From: Mesocentrotus franciscanus
Taxonomy: Eukaryota > Echinodermata > Echinoidea > Camarodonta > Strongylocentrotidae
Assembly (NCBI GenBank): GCA_037976565.1
Contig: CP137683.1
Coordinates: 1,832,637-1,896,636 of the forward strand
Direction of reading: 5' to 3'
Length of the DNA stretch: 64,000 bases
Positions 57,001 to 64,000 of the stretch are shown one piece after another; the first letter of the stretch is position 1; every line of letters begins with the position of its first letter. Position numbers and translations under genes: made by a program. Under the pieces are notes generated by a model. The model made no database searches, was not told the DNA's origin, and saw only the letters and a program-made list of their open reading frames with translations.

Positions 57001-57140
57001 TATTATCTGTACTAGTTGGAGAGCTGAAAGCAGAACTAGAGAAGCAGTTATCAGAGTCTGAGGTCAGGAGTGACCAAGAGAAGCAGAGCCTAGCACAGGA
57101 GCTCTCCAGAGGAAAACAAGCTGTCATCAATCTTATGCAG
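26111..57140 (+). CDS. GOLGA4: GOLGA4 / golgin-245 (N-terminal exons, partial)
   Basis: Coding exons: 26111-26197, 28730-28834, 30076-30237, 30690-30923, 31490-31537, 32727-32783, 33338-33436, 34092-34223, 49975-50094, 50727-50958 and 57016-57140, all GT-AG and in one frame (about 467 residues). The start MFKKMKKQIEEKE matches the N-terminal motif shared by golgin-245 and golgin-97, known to capture endosome-derived vesicles through TBC1D23. A Ser/Thr/Pro-rich segment (residues about 30-170) is followed by coiled coil: RKEELFQRYKNMERSLGKYK, QDKALRRISELKE, LEEKDEMVKVLQTQVKLLKS, VKRLETLLGKCKETI, AIAETKQMMHGELENRDQQI, EKQSLAQELSRGKQAVI, each recognisable in vertebrate GOLGA4. The protein tethers vesicles at the trans-Golgi; the C-terminal GRIP domain lies off the right edge. 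Exons 2-8 are repeated at 35065-40834. No further exon is recognised after 57140. Confidence 0.92.
27206..27445. mobile_element. TIR-bounded element containing telomeric repeats
   Basis: A perfect 12-bp terminal inverted repeat GTCAGGTCGCCC / GGGCGACCTGAC encloses 240 bp. Sub-terminal GGGGGCGAC / GTCGCCCCC words also mirror each other. Its centre is the telomeric array described at 27292-27370. It sits inside the right arm of a larger foldback element. Confidence 0.7.
27292..27370. repeat. Interstitial telomeric repeat (CCCTAA)n
   Basis: About 13 units of CCCTAA, some altered (CCTTAC, TTCTAATC), in the C-rich orientation. TTAGGG is the usual animal telomere unit. Unique gene sequence lies on both sides, so this is not a chromosome end. 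Confidence 0.92.
27446..27752 (+). mobile_element. SINE with ATT tail
   Basis: Contains AATGGGTACCCGGTAGGATG, GCCTGGCTGGAATGCTCCCC, AGGGAGTGGAGAATGTGCAC and CTGTAAAGCGCTTTGAG, and ends in an ATT repeat at about 27735-27752. It is the most complete copy of the family in the window. Confidence 0.8.
28504..28567. repeat. Short hairpin repeat
   Basis: The arms CCAGGGCTCTCTTG and CAAGAGGGCCCTGG are nearly perfect reverse complements around an AT-rich loop. It is probably a small MITE remnant in GOLGA4 intron 1. Confidence 0.5.
31727..32094. mobile_element. MITE-like insertion in GOLGA4 intron (both copies)
   Basis: The ends ACTGAGTCGGTACGGTCGGG and CCCGACATGACTCAGG form an imperfect inverted repeat. 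The interior has CCCGACCGTCGCC and mirrored GGTCCCGATCGG words. The same element is present in the second copy at about 38048-38404. Confidence 0.5.
32470..32692 (+). mobile_element. SINE with ATT tail (copy 1)
   Basis: Carries GCTTGGCTGGAATGCTCCCC, with a small local duplication of ATGCTCCCCA, then GGAGTGGAGAATGTGCAT and a long ATT tail that ends about 35 bases before the exon at 32727. The counterpart in copy 2 is 38790-39012. Confidence 0.8.
33077..33220. mobile_element. MITE with perfect 21-bp TIR
   Basis: The left end CAGGGCCCCGTCTTATAAAG (plus one A) is exactly mirrored at 33200-33220. The inside repeats TTGCGATTGAT-type words in both orientations. The counterpart in copy 2, 39400-39562, is about 19 bp longer internally. 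Confidence 0.85.
34485..34564 (-). mobile_element. LINE 3' end entering the assembly gap
   Basis: Immediately where copy 1 stops matching copy 2, the reverse complement reads AATAAAGAAATCAACTAAAC followed by AACTA-type tail units. That is an AATAAA plus short tandem tail, like a CR1/L2 3' end in - orientation. The body would lie in the N run. Copy 2 has no such sequence at the equivalent point. Confidence 0.5.
34565..35064. other. Assembly gap, 500 N
   Basis: Exactly 500 unresolved bases, a conventional placeholder length. It separates the two copies of the GOLGA4 exon 2-8 block and hides the acceptor and first eight bases of exon 2 in copy 2. Confidence 0.99.
38790..39012 (+). mobile_element. 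SINE with ATT tail (copy 2)
   Basis: Allelic or duplicate counterpart of 32470-32692, with a longer ATT tail and small substitutions. Confidence 0.8.
39400..39562. mobile_element. MITE with perfect TIR (copy 2)
   Basis: Counterpart of 33077-33220 with the same CAGGGCCCCGTCTTAT ends and extra internal TTGCGATTGATATCAATCG sequence. The inner part is therefore variable between the two copies. Confidence 0.8.
40835..42065. other. GOLGA4 intron 8, unique part
   Basis: AT-rich intronic sequence with a C run at 40879-40888 and a CT microsatellite at about 41965-42045. No exon or RNA gene is recognised. Confidence 0.55.
42066..42419. mobile_element. Foldback element, shorter relative of 26537-27855
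   Basis: The ends GCGCTAGTTCAGAATCATAT and, reverse-complemented, GACGCTAGTTCAGAATCATA mirror each other, followed on both sides by the GAAGATACCCTA / TAGGGTATCTCC pair. The left interior TTTCTCACAGGTTTCAC is shared with the larger element. The near-intact short form probably represents the basic unit of the family. Confidence 0.75.
42530..42915. repeat. Tandem units flanking the satellite island (left side)
   Basis: About two units containing GAGAATTTCTATCGTTTT and CTTGTCATATCATC, matched again in direct orientation at 46915-47110. They are followed by two units of about 90 bp containing TTCTAATTCGATACCAGT and TGTTGCTGAAATGACATG (about 42742-42825 and 42828-42912). Confidence 0.7.
43115..43700. 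repeat. Tandem repeat of about 120-bp units
   Basis: Four to five diverged units contain TATGCTCATCTGACCGTAAT, CCCTGAGCTTCTGGGG-type words, GCTCCGCCCCCTGGACCCCA and TTAGTAAACTGCCTGTGTCA. No coding sense. The array leads directly into the next satellite. Confidence 0.8.
43810..44434. repeat. Satellite, about 80-110-bp unit, left block
   Basis: Seven units are built on GAGAACGGTACAACGAATCG, CTAATAATTTAATGAAACGT, CAAAGCTTCCGCTTCGCGG and CAGACAAGGATTAAGAGTC. Some units lack the last part, producing two length classes. The same satellite resumes at 46259-46915. Confidence 0.9.
44435..46258. mobile_element. hAT-like element with a minisatellite interior
   Basis: The left end CAGAGGCGGCGCTCC and the right end, reverse-complemented, CAGAGGCGGCGGAGCG match the CAGNGGCGG ends typical of hAT transposons. 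It interrupts a satellite, and TCCGGGG is repeated immediately on both sides (44428-44434 and 46259-46265), fitting a target duplication. The interior, about 1.7 kb, is a degenerate repeat of about 20-30 bp around TAAGTGCCCCTTTTC, with CTCTGATAAGTGCC variants. No transposase frame is present. Confidence 0.75.
46259..47110. repeat. Satellite, right block, and terminal units
   Basis: Seven more units of the GAGAACGGTACAACGAATCG satellite reach about 46915. Two direct units containing GAATGAGAACTTCTATCG and TTATTATCCTTG then resemble those at 42530-42720. The satellite therefore lies on both sides of the hAT-like insertion, and the flanking units bracket the whole island. Confidence 0.85.
47228..47549. 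mobile_element. hAT MITE, 322 bp, with perfect 8-bp target duplication
   Basis: The ends CAGTGGCGGATCCAG and, reverse-complemented, CAGGGGCGGATCCAG are hAT-type terminal inverted repeats. The exact 8-base word AATACATC flanks both sides (47220-47227 and 47550-47557), the target length used by hAT transposases. The interior has mirrored GGGCCC and CTTGGGCGCC words and no transposase. Confidence 0.93.
47880..48560. repeat. GA-rich microsatellite tract
   Basis: About 680 bp of GAGAGA with interruptions (GGGATAGA, GAAATAAA). Ser/Leu frames on the opposite strand are artefacts. Similar GA or CT tracts occur at 51305-51640, 51834-51872, 54015-54120, 61798-61825, 62435-62700 and 63480-63690. Confidence 0.92.
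48571..48605. repeat. Perfect 35-bp palindrome
   Basis: CGGCTATAGAAAGAGAG is followed by one base and then its exact reverse complement. It lies just after the GA tract. It could form a cruciform or a tight hairpin if transcribed. Confidence 0.9.
51305..51640. repeat. CT-rich microsatellite in GOLGA4 intron 10
   Basis: An imperfect CT/CCCT tract of about 335 bp. It lies between coding exons ending at 50958 and starting at 57016. The rest of that 6-kb intron shows no recognised exon; 54030-54120 is a GGA/GA tract. Confidence 0.9.
54938..55110. mobile_element. MITE, CAGTCAAACCTG family, copy 3
   Basis: Diverged copy with TAAACCTGTATATAATGACC at the left, GCAGGTTTCACCG at the right and internal CAATGAGAAAC and GTGGTCTTTATAGACAGG. 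It shows the same family in GOLGA4 as in USP40 introns. Confidence 0.7.
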
Positions 57141-57531
57141 GTAAGAACAGGGACCTTGTTTACTCCCTTCCCCTACCCTCTTCTCCTACTGCACAGATAT
57201 CACTCAGATTCTAGTCAGTGTCATGACAGTGGTATTAAAGAACTTCTTTACCCCTTTTCGCAACCCCATCCCTTTGAGGTTGTCACTAATTTCATGCAAA
57301 ATAAGAAAAAAGACCTTTCCCCCATTGTTCCACCCCTACTCCTACTATTTGTGTATTACTCAGGTTGTGGTCGATTTGGTGCAAGTAATAAAGAGGAACC
57401 TTTTTCTTACCCCCGTCCCCACTCCCTAACCCTACTCCTATTTCTTGAATAGCACTCGGCCTGTCATCATTTTCATGCAGGGAAGAAATTTTCTCCCAGC
57501 ACCCCCAATCCCTCCTTCCAACTCTTTACCA

Positions 57532-57690
57532 GGGGGGCATTTCATCAACATTTGTCCACAGACAACTGTCGGGGCCGACTAAATTTGACCAATCAGAGGC
57601 CTGGAAAATAGTCGGTGACAATAAAATTGTCGGTGAAAATGATATTAGTCGGTGAAAACCACCGACTAATCGTTTCATGAAACGCCCCCC
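57532..57690. mobile_element. MITE, GGGGGGCATTTCAT ends
   Basis: The ends GGGGGGCATTTCAT and ATGAAACGCCCCCC are mirrored. The inner CCGACTAA / TTAGTCGG and GTCGGTGA words repeat in both orientations. About 159 bp, non-coding, just after the last recognised GOLGA4 exon. Confidence 0.75.
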
Positions 57691-57710
57691 AGTTCTCCAA
57701 ACCCCATCAT

Positions 57711-58286
57711 TAGGGACTTTTCGATTTCCACGTTCGCTAGTGGACTCCTATGTACAATGTATGCAGTCATTTTTGAAGCAGGGTTGACGAGGCACGCTGA
57801 CTGTTGTTCGAAACCTTTTCTATTTTGACGTCATGCATATGTTTTTCGCTCGCGCAAAATTCGATCGAATAGCTTAAAGATACAACACCAAATTTGGTGC
57901 ATGGGACTGTACTCGAAAATTATGCTGCCACAGACTGGCGATGCATAAATAAAATGTGTTTATTTTATGGCTTATTCTGCAACAATTTTGATTTTAAGGA
58001 AATTATAGACAAGAGAATGTGTTAATTTTAGAGAGCTTACGCTTCCACCACTCTCCGCTTGCAGGATTAGGTCAATTATGTCCATTTTGTGACTTCAATG
58101 TACTGTTTCGTATCTACAAAATATTGCTTACGAACAGTACGGTCACAGATTTCGAACGACGGCAAAACAAGGATGAGCGCGTTAGAGAATTCTGCTACGA
58201 ACGAGGAGCTCGTCGATGCGCACTGCTTAAATAATGACTGCATACGTAGCAGTCCACTAGTGAACGTGCAAATCGAAAAGTCCCTA
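57711..58286. mobile_element. Non-autonomous DNA transposon with about 60-bp TIRs
   Basis: The left end TAGGGACTTTTCGATTTCCA and the right end, reverse-complemented, TAGGGACTTTTCGATTTGCA continue matching through GTGGACT and TATGCAGTCATT. TA borders both ends. The 576-bp body has no transposase. Confidence 0.85.
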
Positions 58287-58751
58287 TTTGTGGAATGAAT
58301 ATCATTCAAAATTTGGAGCTTCAATTTTTCTTCAATATGTGCTCTCGACTATGCTCTTCTCTCAACAAAACTTTCTCAATTTTTTTGTAAAGGGCAAAAA
58401 ACATGCCTGCATGTTGCCAGCACCTTTAAAAGAAGGAAATGTTTGTAGCATGACATTTCAGAATTTCTCAGGAACTTGTTGGTTCTCTCCAGGAACCGGC
58501 CATAAGATCAACCTCCATCAACACTGTCATAGAGACACTGATCAAGATCTCTTGATAGGGCTAGGTCCTTGTAATCACAGGGTCTTGGGGTGAGAGGTGG
58601 AAGGGATCGATGAACGGCTGAAGAGTTCTAGTCTGCAAGCACAAACTCTAATTTGACACTATACCACAATCCCTAAAGGCTAAAGCCTTGAGCAGAGCCT
58701 AGACCTGTCAGTTTCTGGCTGTGGCAAATATTAGTGGCTTAAGTACACGGC

Positions 58752-58891
58752 CCTGTTTCATAAAACTAGTTTTCAATCACAAATGCTATATTTCTATGAC
58801 GAATTTGCTCTCAGCCAATCAGATGCCGTGATTTCAGTAGCTTATAACAGTTATTTAAACTTGTTATTGATAAGATGTTTTATGAAACAGG
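58752..58891. mobile_element. MITE, CCTGTTTCATAAAAC ends
   Basis: CCTGTTTCATAAAAC at the left and GTTTTATGAAACAGG at the right are exact reverse complements. The body is about 140 bp and contains the common AGCCAATCAGATGCCGTG type of word. Confidence 0.8.
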
Positions 58892-59876
58892 TTCTTCAAG
58901 GCCTCAACCTATTAACATATAGTATTGTAGTCTCATAGTGCAGACTCTGTTACTCACTGACTGACAAGGGTTTGTGCCTGGAGACTAAGAGGAGTCCCAC
59001 CTGCATGTATTTGTGTTATGTAGGTCAGATGGACAGCAGAGTTGTGACAAACAACATGACGTTGGACAAAATGGGATAACTTTGAAGCACACAAACTTTA
59101 TACCCATCAGTGCATTCTCAAACGATTAAACTGTTAAAGGTTCTCATCAATGCTGGGAATGATGATGGGAAGAGTTCCTAGAGAAACAAGCAAAGACTCA
59201 CTCATGTCCAAGACTACATAAATACCATCTTGCCAAATAATTTTTGGGGCCAAATTTTGCCAAATACATCTAAACTTTTATATAATAATTTTGGTAGAAT
59301 GTTAACAGCTACCTTGAAATACTAGCTGTTCATTTTAAAAATGGAAACCAATAGAAAAGGACAAAAACCATCAAACCTTAGTTAATGTACATACAACATG
59401 TGGTCTGTACTGGCTGGTTGGGCTATACAGTAGGATGAATGATACACTTGTACATGAAGCAATAGATAGAAACTTGGAAGGCAGATGAAGTAGACAAATT
59501 GAGAGAAAGAGGGGGTTTTTTCGGGGTATAAAGGGAGAAAGGCTCCAAACCAGATTGATATATCTGTAATGTATGGTATGCTGTCAGCCTACACCTGTAT
59601 GTATGTATGTATGTATCTATGAATCTATGGAGTTAAGTACTACAGAAATGTGTTTGATAGGAGAGAGAGGGATATATATAATATATATAAAAAGAGAGAT
59701 AGAAAAGACAAAGTGAGAGAAAGAGGGAATGAAGGAGATGAATGTATGGTGGGGTATAGGAAGAGGGGCTCCACTGCATGATGTTATACAAACAGTGTCA
59801 AGGTGAGGCCTGTCTGTCTCTCAGTCTCTCTTGTGAATCTTGATGGGTGCGTGACTAAGAAAGGTGAATAATAGCA

Positions 59877-60188
59877 GGGGGATGTTTCACAAAGATCCTA
59901 AGTTGAACTTATCTCTATGTTGGACTTAACAATTATGGAAAGCCATTAGCATCTATAAAAATATTTTGTACAAGTTATTTTAAAAGGCATAAAATGTTGA
60001 CTCAAATCATGCATATTTTCTATTTATCAAGGAGATTTCATGTTCTTGATGTGGAATTTTAAAAAAGTCTAAAATACTTGAATTTTCACTTTTGAATATA
60101 TTTTCTTTAAAGGCTACAAATGGCTCTCCATAATTTTTAAGTCCAACTTAGAGTTAAGTTCGACTTAGGATCTTTGTGAAACACCCCT
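59877..60188. mobile_element. MITE, about 312 bp
   Basis: The ends GGGGGATGTTTCACAAAGAT and ATCTTTGTGAAACACCCC are mirrored, with the sub-terminal pair CCTAAGTTGAACTTA / TAAGTTCGACTTAGG. AT-rich non-coding interior. Confidence 0.8.
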
Positions 60189-61792
60189 CATATCATATAC
60201 ATTTAGATAAAAGGAGAGATACAGAAGAGACAAATAGAGATAAATCAAGAATTGAGAACGGATTGGGAGGGGAAGAACATGTACATATATATGGGAGGCC
60301 CTGCTGTCTAGCTTATCTACATGGGTTGGACATACAGAATTGAATTAAATTTTCAATACACAAGTACATACATACATGTATACATGTAAATATAAAAATA
60401 TGTTACAAAGTAATCATTGAAAATGTATCAATTACACTCAATACACCATTTCGACATGAAAAGCAAATACAAATGAATTACTAATAGTTAGTATGAAACT
60501 GAATAAAATGCATCTTACCTGAAAATAAAACTGCATAGGTCTGCAATGTACATTTCTTATCATTAGAATCTACATCGAGGTCAGGAAATATTAATGTCAT
60601 CCCTCCAAGCCTCTATCCCTCATAATAGCCATACCTAATAATACTGATGACAGTTAGAAAGATGATGAGTCAGTCTGTCAAGCCTGTTATCTTGTTTGCG
60701 GGTGGTTTCCTGAAGGTCTAAATTAGATGAAAACATGGGTTAGATAATACCCTGGTTTTCCTCACAGGCTACAAATATAAGTTAATCTAATGAAGAGATA
60801 ATTGAGAGAACCTTGTAATGGACACCATTCCTGACCTTGCATCATTATATTAGTATAGCAGTTGAGAGCTATAAGGGCTTTTTAAAACTCATTTTTTGAG
60901 GAAGGTTAACTTCCTTCTGTCTCTCAAAAGACAACATGATTATCATCGGTATTACCTGTATTGTTTTGGTCCTTATTTTTTTGTTGAAACAACAAGTCTT
61001 TTCAAATTTGTTGTTTTGTTGTTTCAACTATGTTTGAAGAAATGATGGCCTTTGAGTCTTTGACTGTAGTTTGTTGATTTGCTCTTTGAAAAAATTGTTT
61101 TGTTGATATATTTAATTTTTAAGAAAACAGGTCTGCAAAGTGCTAAGAATCTATAGGCTACATTGTTTTACATATTATATTCCCGAAATTGATTAAATGT
61201 GTAGATGTAAACATGTTTGAAAACCTCATATCTATCTAGAGTAATGAAAAGTATTTAAAATGGAGAATATACTGTATACAGGTATGAACATTTAACACAC
61301 CTTCCTAATATCATTTAGGCCTAAAACTGAACTAAAATAAAAGAAACCTTTTTGTTCTCAATGAAATTAGTGAGAAACTACTAGTATACTGAAAAAGGAT
61401 GATCCAAGTACATGTACATGTACATGATGTGCCTTCATTTTGAACTGACAAAGAAAATTCATAGTTTCTCAAATGTTGTTTTTTTTGCACAAAAAATCTC
61501 TCCATTTAGCTACATTCATAATACCCTGATGGCCTTGCATGTGTCATCATCAGCGCAAATAGAAACAAAGTGATGAAAATAATTTTAGCTTTAGGTCTTT
61601 TTCCTTTCTCTAGCTAGACTGGTGTGTCATGATTGGATAGGTTGAATCCAGGTATGTCTAAGAGATGTAAACAATAGGGAGATGGTAGTTTGCAGGCGCA
61701 ACCCCTCCCTTGCCCCCTTGCCCCTCGCCCTCACCTGCCTCCTCTCCTCACCTTGCCTAATTTCCTGAATCTTGATTAGAGTTGAGAGAAGG

Positions 61793-61823
<31 letters not shown>

Positions 61824-64000
61824 GGGAGGGAGGAAAAGACAATTTGAATATAATAGAACTTGTTGATTCATCTGTCATTATATAACAGAAATATGTCACA
61901 GGAGAATTATACATGCACAGAAAGAGAGAAAAAATTGTGAAAATATAATTTTCTTGACAGTTGCCCCAAAGGGTGATGACTTTACCAAAAAGAAAGAAAA
62001 AGGAATGGAATACGAAAAAAAAATAAAAGCGGGAGGTGAGGCAGCTTCTGCAGCCCTCTCAGTTCTCCCCCTTCTCATACACCTATGGTTCTACACAGAT
62101 ACAGTAGGCATATTTCTTTTTATTAAAAAAAAACACTAAGTGAATTTGTATACTTGCTATATACTGGTTCAAGCAGCATAGAACTGAATTACATTTACAT
62201 GTACGTTGTAGCAACTTGATCTATCAACTATCAGTTTTTGCTATCATGGAAAATAGAGAGAAATGGCAAGTAATCCTGAGTCACACCTAAGTCATCTACG
62301 CGTACATGTACATTGGTAAATTAAGATTTTTATCTCAATTGGTTGGACACAGGAAAAAGGAAAGGGGCTGGAAATTCTTGAAATCCTTCACCATTTATCA
62401 CCATCGTACTGATATGATTGTGAATTGATGCGAGATAGAATGAGAGAGAGAGAGGGAGAGGGAGAGAATGAGAGAGAGAGAATGAGAGGGAGAGCTAGAG
62501 ATAGATAAAGAGAGAGAGGGAGAGAGAGAGAATGAGAGAGAATGAGAGATAGAGAATGAGAGAGAGAGAATGAGAGAGAGGGAGAGAGAGAGAATGAGAG
62601 AGAGAGATAGATAAAGAGAGAAAGAGAGAGAGAGGGAGCTGGGAAGGGACGGTTGAAGAGAGAAAGGAAGAGAGAAATGAAGAGAGAAAGGAAGAGAGAA
62701 ATACATGTACACCTGTACATGTTTATCTAGAGAGAAACTAGAGTGGCACATTTAGTGTTTAGTGAAACAAAAAGAAGAAAGGAAAAGGGGAGAGATGATA
62801 TTGGTTAAGGATTTCGAAGGAAAATATGAAGAAGAAAAAAACAAGGAGAAGAAAATGTATGTACATGTATCCTATGTATAAAACATCAAAGACAAGTTTA
62901 CATGTACATGTATATCAATTAGGAAAGAGAACAAACAGAAATTTAGCAAAATACATTACTTTTTACTTAATGGAAAGATTTAAACGTATAAGGCCAGGCC
63001 ACATATTTGTAAAAATGCTGTTTGCTCAATTCACTACTCTTTACAAACAGCCTTAATCAATGGTGTAATATTTATGTACAACTGCCATTGTCATGCATTC
63101 ATTGTCAGTCTCGTCATATGACTGTATAGAGAAAGTAACCTTTTATCACGAGTTTGATTCTAGTCCGGAGATGGTAATTAAAAACTGGACTACAGATGGA
63201 GAAAATGGAGAAAAAAACCCAACCCAAGGGAATGTTCCTCGGCAGCTGCCTTAATTTACCCTTTCCACCTTCTTTCCTTCTTTCCTCCTTCTTTCCTTCT
63301 TTCCTGTCTTCCTTTTTGCTCTTATATTTCCTGTCTCTCTATGTACTCTCTGTCTGTAAACTGTACTGTGCTCAATTATCTTTCTTCTTTTTCTCTCAAT
63401 CAACCTTTCTCCCTCTGCTCCTAATATCTATTACATGCATGTACAGGTGTATGTATCATGATTTGCTTTACCCCCCTGCCCCTCCCTCACTCTATCTCTT
63501 TCTCTCACATTTCTCTCTCTTTCACTCTCTTCCTCTCTAGCTCTTCCTCTCTAACTCTTTCTCTCTCCCTCTCTTTATCTCTCACTTTCTCTCTCTCTCT
63601 CTCTCCCTCTCTTTATCTCTCTACCTCTCTCACTCTCTCCCCCTCTCTCTCCCTCTCTCACTCTCTCTCTCTTTCTCTCTGTTCCTTACTTTCTGTGACT
63701 TATTTGTCCTTGAAACATCTCTCTTCAAGTGTCTTTTTTCCTAATTTTGTACCAATACTTTACAGATACACTGTATATCTCTTTTCACTTTCTTTCCCCC
63801 TCTTCCCTCCCCTTCTCTTTCATTTTCTATCTTTCTTTTCCGTCTTTCTTTTCCGTACTTAGTTTTTGTTGTCCATGTAGATAAATAGGCATACAGGTAT
63901 ACATGTAGAATGTTTGTACCTTTTAAAGAAACTAAGTATGTAAATTTTGCAGCCAACATCAAATTCTGTAGAACTTTGCAGGAATTATGAATATGTCATG
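60189..64000. other. GOLGA4 intron, no exon recognised
   Basis: AT-rich intronic sequence with GA and CT microsatellites (61798-61825, 62435-62700, 63480-63690). I looked for further golgin coiled-coil exons before the right edge and found none I would support. Confidence 0.5.

Noticed and set aside
61954..62139. Possible further GOLGA4 exon (a Lys/Glu-rich frame after an acceptor-like CTTGACAG)
   Set aside because: The Lys-rich part is very short, then turns hydrophobic, has no matching donor, and does not resemble the golgin sequence expected next.

Overview
This is eukaryotic DNA from an animal: split genes with GT-AG introns, long AT-rich introns, and many short inverted-repeat transposons, SINEs, satellites and microsatellites. 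The gene set, the repeat style (frequent ACATGTA-type motifs, SINEs with ATT tails, foldback elements) and strong allelic divergence suggest a marine invertebrate deuterostome, most likely a sea urchin. No marker in the window proves the species. Layout, left to right. (1) Positions 39-7362, + strand: the last nine coding exons of USP40, a ubiquitin-specific protease; its catalytic domain lies off the left edge. (2) 7363-13340: 3' flank with a degenerate repeat, a nested MITE cluster, a 1.3-kb GAT-rich acidic-coding repeat and a CpG-rich patch. (3) 13341-about 18507, - strand: a near full-length CR1-type non-LTR retrotransposon (ORF1 with a PHD-like finger; ORF2 with endonuclease and reverse transcriptase) carrying several frameshifts. 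(4) 18480-23150, + strand: a compact locus in which a 73-aa LYR-motif mitochondrial microprotein (related to the vertebrate MIEF1 upstream-ORF protein) lies in exons that splice directly into an intronless ATXN10 coding exon, as in a dicistronic gene. (5) 26111 to beyond the right edge, + strand: the N-terminal half-thousand codons of GOLGA4 (golgin-245), in eleven coding exons; the C-terminal GRIP domain is not in the window. GOLGA4 exons 2-8 occur twice (28738-34484 and 35065-40834), on either side of a 500-N gap. The copies differ by SNPs and homopolymer indels, and copy 2 is frameshifted twice. The simplest reading is that both haplotypes of a heterozygous genome were placed in tandem, with a LINE insertion in one haplotype at the break. 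Disagreement in homopolymer runs also suggests residual sequencing error, which may explain many of the CR1 frameshifts. The long introns of GOLGA4 carry most of the unusual DNA: a nested foldback element containing interstitial telomeric repeats, a 4.6-kb satellite island invaded by a hAT-like element whose interior is a minisatellite, and a 322-bp hAT MITE with a perfect 8-bp target duplication. The three cellular genes act in separate pathways (deubiquitination; mitoribosome assembly and ataxin-10 function; trans-Golgi vesicle tethering). The observation most worth following is the LYR microprotein / ATXN10 pairing on one apparent transcript.
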